Below are positions 41,717 to 49,984 of a stretch of 64,000 bases of DNA, in pieces. Both the position numbers and the translations under genes were made by a program. Below the pieces are notes generated by a model. It made no database searches. It was not told the DNA's origin and saw only the letters and a program-made list of their open reading frames with translations. The DNA comes from DASXHZ01 sp036488085. GTDB taxonomy: Bacteria > Acidobacteriota > Thermoanaerobaculia > Gp7-AA8. The stretch is taken from the NCBI GenBank assembly GCA_036488085.1, contig DASXHZ010000085.1, positions 1 to 64,000 of the forward strand, given 5' to 3'. Position 1 is the stretch's first letter; every line of letters begins with the position of its first letter.

Positions 41717-42138
41717 TTCGGCGCGTCGGTCAGGAATCCGATCTTCATCGCGCCGCCCTGGCGCGCGGCATCCATCGCCACGACCGCCTGATCGAACGGC
41801 AACTGGTCCTCGGAGTTGATGAACACGACCTTGTCGGCGATGGCGCGGCTGCGCATCTGCGCGCCGATGGCGTTCGCGAGCTCCTGCGGCGTCGCCATCT
41901 TTCCGCTGTTCAGATAGAAGCCGTCGTGCTTGACGGTGATCACGAGCTGGTTCTGCTCCGACGGCGGCGGCGCGCCGCTGATCTCCACCTTCGGCGGCAC
42001 CTCGACGTCGAGGCCCATCTGGAGGATCGGCGTCGCGACCATGAAGATGATGAGCAAGACCAGCACGACGTCGACCAGCGGCGTGATGTTGATCTCGCTC
42101 CGGACGCCCGAACCCGCGCTGCTACCGCCGAATCCCAT
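41713..42138 (-). CDS. ExbD/TolR family protein (second copy)
   Basis: 141 residues. N-terminal helix with the ExbD signature SEINITPLVDVVLVLLIIFMV, including the proton-path Asp, and a periplasmic C-terminal domain (50-141). Encoded 8 bp downstream of another ExbD. Two ExbD paralogues in tandem may form heteromeric stators. Works with ExbB to power TonB. Confidence 0.93.
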   Translation of the reverse strand: MGFGGSSAGSGVRSEINITPLVDVVLVLLIIFMVATPILQMGLDVEVPPKVEISGAPPPSEQNQLVITVKHDGFYLNSGKMATPQELANAIGAQMRSRAIADKVVFINSEDQLPFDQAVVAMDAARQGGAMKIGFLTDAPK

Positions 42139-42146
42139 TCAAAGCC

Positions 42147-42593
<447 letters not shown>

Positions 42594-42604
42594 CGCGACC
42601 TCCG

Positions 42605-43330
42605 CTACACCCGCGCCGTGGCGGTCGCCTTGCCGCGCACCCGTGCTTCGTTCTTGATGAAGTAGTCGACCAGTTGGGACGACGAGTTCGACATCTCGAC
42701 GGTGAACCGGTCCACCTTGTTGAGGAAGTAGTTGTAGAGCCACACCGCCGGGATCGCGACGAAGAGGCCGAACGCCGTCGTCACGAGCGCCTCGGCGATA
42801 CCGGCCGAGACGGCGCCGAGGCCGCCCGAGCCCGTGAGCGCCATCCCCTGGAACGCGTGGATGATGCCCGCGACCGTCCCGAAGAGGCCGACGAAAGGCG
42901 CGGTGGTCGAGATCGTCGCGAGGTTACCGAGACCTTTTTTCATCTCGGCGGTCGTCATCAACGTCTCGCGTTCGATGGCGCGCTTCCCCGACTCGACGAT
43001 GTCGAAGTCGTCGGGGAGCTGTTGCGAAGACTCGTACTGGAACTCGGTGAGACCCGCGTTCAGCACGCGCGCGAGGTGCGAGTGCCTGAAGCGCTTGTCG
43101 CGCGTCCGGCTGATGGCCGTGTCGAGGTCGTGCTTGGCCAGCAGCGGCGTCACTTCGCGGGCCAGTGTGAGCGACTCTTTCTTCGCTCGCTGGAAGCGCA
43201 GCAACCGCTCGATCGCGATCGTCAGCGACCAGATCGACATGATCGCGAGGACGATGACGACGCCGCGCGCCACCCAGTTCATCGACGACCACATGCCGAG
43301 GAGGCTGAAATTCGTGTTCATCCCTTCCAT
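42605..43330 (-). CDS. ExbB/TolQ/MotA proton channel family protein
   Basis: 241 residues. Three membrane helices (about 17-37, 135-160, 180-205). Conserved stretches ATISTTAPFVGLFGTVAGIIHAFQGM and AGIAEALVTTAFGLFVAIPAVWLYNYF are diagnostic. Forms the pentameric channel around ExbD, converting proton-motive force for TonB. Confidence 0.95.
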   Translation of the reverse strand: MEGMNTNFSLLGMWSSMNWVARGVVIVLAIMSIWSLTIAIERLLRFQRAKKESLTLAREVTPLLAKHDLDTAISRTRDKRFRHSHLARVLNAGLTEFQYESSQQLPDDFDIVESGKRAIERETLMTTAEMKKGLGNLATISTTAPFVGLFGTVAGIIHAFQGMALTGSGGLGAVSAGIAEALVTTAFGLFVAIPAVWLYNYFLNKVDRFTVEMSNSSSQLVDYFIKNEARVRGKATATARV

Positions 43331-43361
43331 CGGTTACTCCTTTTCGCTTCTCTCTTCTACG

Positions 43362-44129
43362 TTATTGCAGCCGGAACGTCACTGTCAGGTTGTAGTACAC
43401 CGGAACTGGCTGTCCGTTGAGTGTCCCCGGTTTGAACTTCCAACGTTTCACGGCGTCGAGCGCTGCGTCGCCGAGGCCCATGGGGAGCGGCTTGAGAACA
43501 CGAGCATCCGTGACGTTTCCGTTGCGATCGATGACCGCCTCGATGACTACGATCCCTTCGATGCGCGCCTTCCGCGCGATCTCGGTGTAAACCGGATCGA
43601 CGCGCGAGATCGTGGTGGGGGCCTGGACGTCGCCTCCGACCCGCATCGGCTGGTCGCCGGTGCCGTTGCCCTGACCTCCGAGCTGCCCGCCGAGCTGTCC
43701 TCCGATGACGCCGCCAACGACTCCGCCGACGACACCACCCACCACGCCGCCCTGCACGCCTCCAACGACACCGCCTTCTTGTCCGCCGGTCGTGTCGGTG
43801 TTCTGCGTCACCTGCGGAACTTCCCTCGGTATCTCGGTCGGCTGATGGAACGTCGGCTGTGTCTTCGGCGTCTCGACGTGCGTCACGGTCGGCGTCGAGG
43901 TGTGGGAGCTAGCGGCGGGAGGCGGGGGAGGCGGCGGCGGAGGAGGCGCACTCGCGAAGAACGCCCGAATCGGCTTCTCGACGAGCTCCGGTTTCTGGTG
44001 AACGTACAACCCTGCCGCAACGATGGCGCCGATGATGAGGATGTGGAGGACGGCCGAGACGAGCGCGGTGACCCACGTTCCCTTGTGCTTGTCTCTCCCG
44101 CCGGATTCGATCAGGACATCGTCGAACAT
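43362..44129 (-). CDS. Energy transducer TonB with Gly/Val-rich linker
   Basis: 255 residues from ATG 44129. N-terminal membrane helix (WVTALVSAVLHILIIGAIVA), a run of ten prolines at about 68-77, a Pro/Thr segment, then an unusual Gly-Gly-Val/Gln repeat tract (about 120-155) in place of the usual Pro/Lys spacer. The C-terminal TonB domain spans 165-255 (DPVYTEIARKARIEGIVVIE, VLKPLPMGLGDAALDAVKRWKF). First gene of the tonB-exbB-exbD-exbD operon. Spans the periplasm to outer-membrane receptors, none of which is encoded here. Confidence 0.93.
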   Translation of the reverse strand: MFDDVLIESGGRDKHKGTWVTALVSAVLHILIIGAIVAAGLYVHQKPELVEKPIRAFFASAPPPPPPPPPPAASSHTSTPTVTHVETPKTQPTFHQPTEIPREVPQVTQNTDTTGGQEGGVVGGVQGGVVGGVVGGVVGGVIGGQLGGQLGGQGNGTGDQPMRVGGDVQAPTTISRVDPVYTEIARKARIEGIVVIEAVIDRNGNVTDARVLKPLPMGLGDAALDAVKRWKFKPGTLNGQPVPVYYNLTVTFRLQ

Positions 44130-44258
44130 GGCGCTCCTTTTCACCTGCCGGACAGAACAACTGCGGAGTCGGTGCCAATGGTTGGACACCGGTTCACGTG
44201 CCGAGGAAACCTGATTCGATGCCGGAAAGCATATCCCGATAGCGCTAAGAGAGAAGAG

Positions 44259-44273
44259 CCACGTTTGCCGTGG
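44259..44273 (-). terminator. Possible terminator after the VWFA-related gene
   Basis: On the minus strand, CCACG-GCAAA-CGTGG is followed by the pyrimidine tract CTCTTCTCTCTT. It lies 57 bp beyond the stop of the VWFA-related gene and upstream of tonB. The stem is only 5 bp. The rest of the 200-bp gap (44130-44329) shows no gene. Confidence 0.35.
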
Positions 44274-44329
44274 TCTGCACGCTGCTGTCATTCCTTCTTG
44301 CAGCGCCCAGCCAGCCTTCCGCGAGAGCA

Positions 44330-45589
44330 TTACTGACACGGCTTGGCCGCGGAACGGAGCGCTTGCCAGGCGTCGGTGGCAACCCACGCGACGCTTTGAC
44401 TCGCCAGGTCCTCGCCAAGCTGCTGTACCGCTCGATCGAGCTTCGGCGTCGCGATGTCGGACACGTCTCCCCACGCTTCCCGCTGCTCTTTCGTGGCATT
44501 GATGGCCCAGACATGCAGCGGAACGCCGATTGACTGGAGATAGGCGCGAACGGTCGCGGCGTCGTGCGCGCTCTCGTCCTTGTGCCCCGGTTGCAGCAGG
44601 AGGACGACCGCCCGCCGTGTCCCCTGCTCGGCGGCCATCATCCCCGCCACGGCGACCGCATCGGCGTACCTCCGCGGCGCGCGTCCGTTGACGGACTGGT
44701 TGCGGCGCGTGATCGCCCAGAGCATCCCTAAGTTGTGCGCGTCGAATGGGCCGCTCGATGCGTACACATTCATCGTCGGATTCGAGTCGCGGGTTCGTTC
44801 CTGCATCACCGGCCAGAGAATGGTGTCGGTTGTATTCCTGTCGAGCGGCAAAGCGCCAAGCAGCGCGGGGTTCTGGGTCCAATTCTGGGACCGATTCGGA
44901 GGGGCGTACTCCTGCCAGAAGGCGAGGAGGACTGGCAAGGGATCGGGATCTTTGACGACCACTACCACCGCGCGCGACTTCTCGACGGCCGACACGCGCA
45001 CGCCGAAGCAACCGCTCAGCTTCTCGCGTTGCGCGTCGCCTCTCACGATGACCGGCGTGAGCTCGGCGTCGACGGAATCGGAGTACGCGCCGCCGGCGAT
45101 CGTCACGTCGCGCCGGACGACGGCGCCGGAAGCGAAGCGAAGCTCGGCTTCGATCACGTGCGGCTTCGCGGGATCGAGCGGCGGCAGCGCGGCGCCGAAT
45201 GACGCGTCCAACGGAATCGTTCGGTCGTCGACGCGGAGGAGCGTCTCGGAAGGCTTCTCGTGCACCCGCTGCATCCAGTGGATCTCCGCCCGTTTGTTGC
45301 CGTCCGACAGCACGATCGCCGCATCGGCAGGCGGGCGGGGAACGTTCAGCACCTGCGACGCGCGCGCGACCTCGTTCCCTTTCTCGTCGTAGCCGACGGC
45401 GACGAGCAGCCGCGGAGCGAGCTTGGCGCCGAGGTCGATCGTGCCGGTGAAGGGAGGCTGCAGCGTCGCGACCTTCTGCTCGTCGACCAGGATCGCGACC
45501 GTGCGGACGTCGGGCGAGGCATTCAGCGAGACCGTCTGCTGTCCTGAGACCAGTCCGAGAAAGAACGTCAGGAAGACGAGCTGACTCAC
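44330..45589 (-). CDS. Secreted VWFA-related domain protein
   Basis: 419 residues from a GTG at 45589. Signal peptide SQLVFLTFFLGLVSGQQ. An N-terminal beta domain with VRTVAILVDEQKVATLQPPF and repeated Ig-like strands (20-170) precedes a VWFA-like alpha/beta region (about 270-415) with RRAVVLLLQPGHKDESAHDA and GVPLHVWAIN. The strand order fits the VWFA-related proteins abundant in Acidobacteriota, although a perfect MIDAS motif is not visible. Ends just before tRNA-Ala. Function unknown; a binding role is likely. Confidence 0.75.
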   Translation of the reverse strand: MSQLVFLTFFLGLVSGQQTVSLNASPDVRTVAILVDEQKVATLQPPFTGTIDLGAKLAPRLLVAVGYDEKGNEVARASQVLNVPRPPADAAIVLSDGNKRAEIHWMQRVHEKPSETLLRVDDRTIPLDASFGAALPPLDPAKPHVIEAELRFASGAVVRRDVTIAGGAYSDSVDAELTPVIVRGDAQREKLSGCFGVRVSAVEKSRAVVVVVKDPDPLPVLLAFWQEYAPPNRSQNWTQNPALLGALPLDRNTTDTILWPVMQERTRDSNPTMNVYASSGPFDAHNLGMLWAITRRNQSVNGRAPRRYADAVAVAGMMAAEQGTRRAVVLLLQPGHKDESAHDAATVRAYLQSIGVPLHVWAINATKEQREAWGDVSDIATPKLDRAVQQLGEDLASQSVAWVATDAWQALRSAAKPCQ

Positions 45590-45605
45590 GCTGTGATCAT
45601 CGAGT

Positions 45606-45681
45606 TGGTGGAGCTGATCGGGATCGAACCGACGACCTCCTGAATGCCATTCAGGCGCTCTCCCAATTGAGCTACAGCCCC
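45606..45681 (-). tRNA. tRNA-Ala (anticodon GGC)
   Basis: 76 nt including encoded CCA. Acceptor GGGGCTG pairs with CAGCTCC and contains the G3-U70 wobble pair, the alanine identity element. Anticodon arm CCTGA-ATGGCAT-TCAGG gives GGC. T-arm GTCGG-TTCGATC-CCGAT is regular. Confidence 0.95.
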
Positions 45682-45773
45682 AATTCGATGGGCGCGATCG
45701 GTAACGCGGCGACCGCTTCAAAATTCCGTCGCAAGACGGCGCGGATTGTATCGCATCGCGCTACCATCTCCGC

Positions 45774-45938
45774 ATGCGCAAGCCCAACATCGGCAAGCAG
45801 CGTTCGTCGAGCGGCGCGTTCTCGCTTTCGCGAAAACTGCCGAAGCTGAACCTGCCGGCGTCCATCGTCACCGGCAAGCCGAACAAGCTGCGCTCGCCGA
45901 AGGTCGGGAAGGCGTTCGTGACCAAGCGGCCGAAGTGA
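45774..45938 (+). CDS. Small basic protein, hypothetical (54 aa)
   Basis: 54 codons from ATG 45774 to TGA 45938. The product is strongly basic, with repeated Lys-Pro and Gly-Lys pairs (MRKPNIGKQR at the start, VTKRPK at the end) and no acidic residue visible. No family recognised. It could be a nucleic-acid-binding peptide. Evidence is the intact frame, its composition, and the gap it fills between tRNA-Ala and the BFD gene; no clear Shine-Dalgarno. Confidence 0.35.
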   Translation: MRKPNIGKQRSSSGAFSLSRKLPKLNLPASIVTGKPNKLRSPKVGKAFVTKRPK

Positions 45939-45977
45939 CGGGAAGTCCTTCCTCTCTCAGCGTGTTACCCTCGGGCC

Positions 45978-46262
45978 ATGGATGATTCCCCGTCGTTGCA
46001 TCCGGCGATCCGCGGTCTCAAGACCGTCTGCCGCTGCAACAACATCAAATACAGGACGCTCGAGCGGACGATCCGCGACGGTGCGCACACGATCGCCGAG
46101 GTCGCGAAGCGCACGTGTGCGACGACCGGCTACTGCGGTGGTACCTGCACGCCCGACATCCTGGCCATGATCAGCGAGATCGCGGGGACTCCTGTACCGT
46201 GCATCGCCGCGCCGCAGCCGGCCGCGGCTGGTGCTGAGGCATGGTGGGTGAGGAAAGAGTGA
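45978..46262 (+). CDS. BFD-type [2Fe-2S]-binding protein
   Basis: 94 residues. CRCNNIKYRTLERTIRDGA followed by ATTGYCGGTCTPDI gives the C-x-C...C-x(n)-C-G-G-x-C pattern of bacterioferritin-associated ferredoxin (BFD-like) domains. The remaining tail (70-94) is Ala/Pro-rich. Such proteins move electrons or sense iron. The GTGA overlap (46259-46262) couples it to the ArsC/Spx-like selenoprotein gene, so it may serve as its electron partner (inference). Confidence 0.87.
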   Translation: MDDSPSLHPAIRGLKTVCRCNNIKYRTLERTIRDGAHTIAEVAKRTCATTGYCGGTCTPDILAMISEIAGTPVPCIAAPQPAAAGAEAWWVRKE

Positions 46263-46609
46263 GCAGAGCAGACATCTATCTGAAGCCGAGCTGAACGAGC
46301 TGCCGCAAAGCGGTAGCCGACCTGGAAGGTCGCGGCGTAGAACTGGTGAAACACAACCTCGCGAAAGAGCGTCCTCCGCGCGAGCTCCTCGAACAGCTCA
46401 TCGACGAACGCGGCGTCGAGAACGTGATGAGCACGAAGAGCCCGACGTACAAGGCCCGCGGCCTCGACGCATCGAAGCTGACGAAGAAGCAGGCGATCGA
46501 CCTGATGCTGGAAGAGCCGAACCTCATCCGGCGTCCGCTCGTGCTGGGCAAAGGCAAACCGATCCTTGGGTATCAGCCGGCCGAGTACGACAGGTTCGCG
46601 AAGAGATGA
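46259..46609 (+). CDS. ArsC/Spx-family selenoprotein with in-frame TGA at the catalytic site
   Basis: 116 residues if the TGA at 46292-46294 is read as selenocysteine. From GTG 46259 the protein starts MSRADIYLKPS-U12-TSC15-RKA, a thioredoxin-fold strand followed by U-x-x-C where ArsC/Spx relatives have C-x-x-C (residue 12 equals the catalytic Cys12 of Escherichia coli ArsC). The rest, HNLAKERPPRELLEQLID, STKSPTYKARGLD and PNLIRRPLVLGKGKPILGY, matches the family well. A gene that began after the TGA (for example GTG 46346) would lack the whole active-site strand. GTG overlaps the upstream stop; the end overlaps the next start. Probably a reductase; substrate unknown. Confidence 0.88.
46295..46332 (+). 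other. Candidate SECIS hairpins downstream of the ArsC-like TGA
   Basis: Two stems follow the TGA: GCTGCCGC/GCGGTAGC (46299-46306 with 46310-46317, one G-U pair) and CGACCT/AGGTCG (46318-46323 with 46327-46332) with loop GGA. The GG-containing loop of the second begins 29 nt after the TGA, within the distance range of bacterial SECIS elements. Which one SelB would bind cannot be decided by eye. Confidence 0.5.
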
Positions 46610-46875
46610 TTCCCCCCGCCGGGATGGCGATCGCAGCGATCACCGTGATGCTCTGGATCCTCTGGAGCGACACGGTGCGCACCCGGAAACCGACGCCCAT
46701 CCTCTACGCGCTGCGCATCGCGCTCTATCTCATCGTCGCGGGCGTGCTGATCCTCAACATGTTCCGTTACCCGTGGCTCTTCCTGGGTGCGACGAAGGTC
46801 CTCGCCATCATCGCGGAGATCGTCGGGATCCTCGGCGCCGCCTACTTCGCGGTGCGGCTCGTCCGGAGGGTCTGA
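46606..46875 (+). CDS. Small three-helix membrane protein, unknown function
   Basis: 89 residues with hydrophobic segments at about 6-23, 32-51 and 58-83. No recognised family. ATG 46606 overlaps the stop of the ArsC-like gene (ATGA), making it the third gene of the BFD-ArsC-membrane operon. It could anchor or serve the redox proteins. Confidence 0.75.
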   Translation: MIPPAGMAIAAITVMLWILWSDTVRTRKPTPILYALRIALYLIVAGVLILNMFRYPWLFLGATKVLAIIAEIVGILGAAYFAVRLVRRV

Positions 46876-46905
46876 CGGGAACGCTTGCGAGTCTAGATGG
46901 AGGGG

Positions 46906-46935
46906 TGGACAAGTGTATTGCCACAAACATATAAT
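46906..46935 (+). promoter_or_regulatory. Strong sigma-70-like promoter facing the rrf2 3' end
   Basis: TGGACA at 46906-46911 and a perfect TATAAT at 46930-46935 with an 18-bp spacer. No protein gene lies on the + strand directly downstream; the transcript would run into the 3' end of the Rrf2 gene as antisense. It may drive a small RNA. Confidence 0.45.
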
Positions 46936-46941
46936 GCCTCT

Positions 46942-47075
46942 CGTGTTCCGGTCGCAGTCGTAAGCACTCAGTTTTCGACCGGGCTGAGTTGCTGCCTGCG
47001 AATCTCTCTCCCTGCGGTTGCGCGCGGCCCCCAGCCGCCCTGCACCGGCGGCTGCGATCGGATCATTTCCCTCTT
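46942..47075 (+). ncRNA. Candidate small/antisense RNA
   Basis: A transcript from the promoter at 46906-46935 would contain the hairpin CTCAG/CTGAG and a strong stem CAGCCGCC/GGCGGCTG (47032-47039 with 47047-47054), followed by TCATTTCCCTCTTTT. That end resembles an extended terminator. The 3' part would be antisense to the last codons of the Rrf2 gene. Only sequence signals support it. Confidence 0.25.
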
Positions 47076-47497
47076 TTGCGCCGCTTGCGCTCGTCCTTCA
47101 TCACGTCCTCGAGGGTCGTCGATTCGAGGATGTCCGCGATGGCGTCCCGCACGCGGCGAAAGAGCGCGTGAAAGCCGGCCGACGCTTCGACGGGACTCGG
47201 CTGGTAGAAATTTTCGCTGACGCTGCGCGTGGGGGCGAGCGGGCCGTCCATGAGACGTACCACGTCCGCGATCACGACGTCGCCCGGCGTTTTCGCAAGC
47301 CGGAACCCTCCGTCGGCGCCGCGCCGCGACACGACGAAGCCGCCGGCCGTCAGCTTGCGGAGGATCTGCTCGAGGAAGGCGCCAGGGATCTGATCGAAGC
47401 GGTCGATGATCTCCTGCCGCTTCGTCCACTCCTTCCCCCGTTCACCGATCGCGAGCAGCGCGAGACACCCATATTCGGCCGCAGCGGTCATCCGCAT
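47063..47497 (-). CDS. Rrf2-family transcriptional regulator
   Basis: 144 residues. N-terminal winged HTH MRMTAAAEYGCLALLAIGER, DQIPGAFLEQILRKLTAGGFVVSRRGADGGFRLAK, typical of Rrf2/IscR/NsrR. The three-cysteine Fe-S site of IscR or NsrR is absent, so it is not a classic cluster sensor. The tail (120-144) is Lys/Arg-rich. Convergent with the BFD-ArsC operon; target genes unknown. Confidence 0.92.
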   Translation of the reverse strand: MRMTAAAEYGCLALLAIGERGKEWTKRQEIIDRFDQIPGAFLEQILRKLTAGGFVVSRRGADGGFRLAKTPGDVVIADVVRLMDGPLAPTRSVSENFYQPSPVEASAGFHALFRRVRDAIADILESTTLEDVMKDERKRRKRGK

Positions 47498-47590
47498 GCG
47501 GCCGATTGTATGTGCAGGCGCCGGCGGCGGTTTTCCCGTATCGTGACGGGGATCATCAAATGCGGACCCTCGGTCGTATAAAGAGTGTTC

Positions 47591-49984
47591 ATGGAGTGCT
47601 CAGTGCTTAGTTCCCAGTGCTTGGCAAGGCTGAAGCGCACGCTCCGCCTAAGCACTAAGCTCTGCGCCCTAAGCACCCTCCTCGCTCTCTCAGCGCACGC
47701 CGCCACCTTCCTCGTCCCGACCGATCGCGCGCTGATCGCTTCTTCGAAAACGATCGTGATCGCTACGGCGGGGGAGTCGCAGGGGCGGTGGACGCATCCG
47801 TGGATCGAGACTGTCACGACGATGAGAGTCGAGGAGTCGATTCGCGGGCCGCTGCACGTGGGGGAGACGTTTGACGACGTCGAGCTGGGCGGCGCGTGGG
47901 GCGCGATCGGGTTGTCGGTTCCCGGCTCGCCGCGTTTCACGGCAGGGGAGCGCGTGCTGCTCTTCCTACAGAAGAACGCTCGCGGCGAGTGGGCGACGAA
48001 AAGCATGGCGCTCGGCAAGTTCTCGTTCTCGGACGAGATGCTTGTCCGCGATGCCGGCGAGACCGGCCGCGAGCCGCGCCGCAACGCCGCGAAGTTCGTC
48101 GACTACGTTCGGAAGATCAGCCGCGGCGAAGACGCTCCGATCGACTACATCGTTCTCAATGCGGCGACGCCCTCGCCGCCGCACGTCGAAGCAACATCGA
48201 CCGGCATCCCGATCGGCACCTACCTTCTGCAGTGCCCCGGCAGCGGGCTCCCGATGCGCTGGCCGAATCCGTCCGCCACATTCCTCTCGCACGGAACGCA
48301 GCCGGGCGCGCTGAACGGCGGCGTCACGGCCGTCCAGCGCGGCCTTGGCACCTGGACGAACGACCCGAGCTCGAACGTGAATTATGGCTACAGCGGGACA
48401 ACGGGCGTGTCGGAGGCGTTCATCAAGAGCGACTCCGTCAACAGCATCCAGTTCAACGATCCCTCGGGCGAGATCGCTGGAACATACACCGGCACCGGCG
48501 GTGACGTACTCGCCATCGGCGGCGCGTGGTGCGGCGGCTCGTACAGCTTCAACGGCGAGACGTTCGCTACGATCTTCGAAGCCGACCTGGTGGTGCAGAA
48601 TGGCATCTTCGGTCCCGGTCTCACCGGCAACGGCTTCGACCACGTACTCGCGCACGAGCTCGGCCACACCCTCGGCTTCCGCCACTCCGACGATCCGCCA
48701 GCCGGCGGCACGTTCTCGACGACGGCGCTCATGAACTCGAGCGTCAACTTCGACGCCGATCCGACCGGCGCCGCGCTCCAGGCGTGGGACCAGGAAGCGG
48801 TCGCCGCCGTCTACGCCAACGGGTCGCCAACGCCGAATCCGAACCCCACACCCGGGCCGACGCCGAACCCGGTCCCGTTCCCGCAGCCGAATCCGCAGCC
48901 GTGCACGCCGCCCTCGATCCTCGTTCAGCCGCAGTCGTCGTCGATCACCGGCACCGGCAGCGCCACCGTGGCGGTCGTCGCAGGCGGCGCCGGTCTGACC
49001 TATCAATGGTTCACCGGGGCGAGCGGGGTCGCTTCTCTTCCGCTCAACGGCGCGACGCAGCCGCAGATCACGGTGAACCCTTCCGCGACGACGAGCTACT
49101 GGGTGCGAGTCGCGAACGACTGCACCACCATCGACAGCAACGCGGCGATCGTGACGGTCAACGGCTGTCCGCCGGTGCTCCTCACATCCGCCACCGCCTC
49201 GGCGAATTCGATCTTCGAAGGGAAGGCGGCGACGCTGACGGCCTCCGCGACGAGTGCAAGCACGACGCTTCTCTATCAGTGGTTCAACGGAACGAGCGGC
49301 GACAAGTCGCATTCGGTCGGTACGGGCACCTCGGTCACCGTGTCGCCATCGGAGACTTCGTCGTATTGGGTGAACGTCACGAACGACTGCGGCGCCTCGG
49401 CATTCAGCGACACGATCACGATCCTGGTCGCCCGCTGCGATGAGCCGGAGATCGTCGTGCCGCCGGCCGGCGGCCAGTTCGTCCCCGGCGACTCCGTCAC
49501 ACTCTCCGCGATCGTCAACGGATCGCAGCCGATGACGCTCCAGTGGTTTCAGAAGGATGCAGCGATCGTGAACGCCACGACCGCTACGGTCACGGTCGGG
49601 CCGCTCTTCGCCGCGACGTCATTCGCCCTGCACGCCAGCAACGAGTGCGGCGACATCACCTCGGCGCCCGTCGTATTCAGCGCCGCCACGCAGTGCGTCG
49701 CTCCTTCGATCACCACCGACCCGGCGTCGCAGAACATCGTCAACGGAGGGAGCGCGATCCTCAACGTCGCCGCCAGCGGCACCTCGCTCGTCTATCGCTG
49801 GTACGAGGGACAGGTGTTCGACTTCACGCGCCCCGTCGGTGCAAGCGCGCCGTCGTTCATTTCGCCGCCGCTCGAAGAGGAGACGCAGTACTGGGTTCGC
49901 GTCGAGAACAACTGCGGCAGCGTGAACAGCGCCGCGGCAACCGTGACCCCCATCGAGTCACGGCGCCGCGGCGTCAAGCACTGA
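47591..49984 (+). CDS. Secreted zinc metalloprotease with Ig-like C-terminal modules
   Basis: 797 residues from ATG 47591 (start uncertain). A signal-peptide-like segment LCALSTLLALSAHAA lies at about 30-45. Metzincin zinc motif HELGHTLGFRH with His355, Glu356, His359, Gly362 and His365, followed by a Met-turn-like ALMNSS. A Pro/Asn/Thr linker (about 410-435) is followed by four Ig-like modules of ~85 residues with LTYQWFTGASG-type cores and paired Cys. The same module type makes up the giant protein at 58.8 kb onwards. The stop directly abuts the convergent selenoprotein gene's stop (TGATCA). Confidence 0.88.
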   Translation: MECSVLSSQCLARLKRTLRLSTKLCALSTLLALSAHAATFLVPTDRALIASSKTIVIATAGESQGRWTHPWIETVTTMRVEESIRGPLHVGETFDDVELGGAWGAIGLSVPGSPRFTAGERVLLFLQKNARGEWATKSMALGKFSFSDEMLVRDAGETGREPRRNAAKFVDYVRKISRGEDAPIDYIVLNAATPSPPHVEATSTGIPIGTYLLQCPGSGLPMRWPNPSATFLSHGTQPGALNGGVTAVQRGLGTWTNDPSSNVNYGYSGTTGVSEAFIKSDSVNSIQFNDPSGEIAGTYTGTGGDVLAIGGAWCGGSYSFNGETFATIFEADLVVQNGIFGPGLTGNGFDHVLAHELGHTLGFRHSDDPPAGGTFSTTALMNSSVNFDADPTGAALQAWDQEAVAAVYANGSPTPNPNPTPGPTPNPVPFPQPNPQPCTPPSILVQPQSSSITGTGSATVAVVAGGAGLTYQWFTGASGVASLPLNGATQPQITVNPSATTSYWVRVANDCTTIDSNAAIVTVNGCPPVLLTSATASANSIFEGKAATLTASATSASTTLLYQWFNGTSGDKSHSVGTGTSVTVSPSETSSYWVNVTNDCGASAFSDTITILVARCDEPEIVVPPAGGQFVPGDSVTLSAIVNGSQPMTLQWFQKDAAIVNATTATVTVGPLFAATSFALHASNECGDITSAPVVFSAATQCVAPSITTDPASQNIVNGGSAILNVAASGTSLVYRWYEGQVFDFTRPVGASAPSFISPPLEEETQYWVRVENNCGSVNSAAATVTPIESRRRGVKH
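47599..47685. repeat. Heptamer-based inverted repeat at the start of the metalloprotease gene
   Basis: GTGCTCAGTGCTTAGTTCCCAGTGCTTGG (about 47597-47625) faces CCTAAGCACTAAGCTC...CTAAGCAC (about 47657-47687). Complementary heptamer units (TAAGCAC/GTGCTTA) recur in both arms. It overlaps the annotated N-terminal coding region. Confidence 0.65.

Noticed and set aside
46346..46609. Short ArsC-like gene starting at GTG 46346
   Set aside because: It would lack the first strand and the active-site motif, while the same frame upstream through the TGA supplies both and overlaps the preceding gene's stop.
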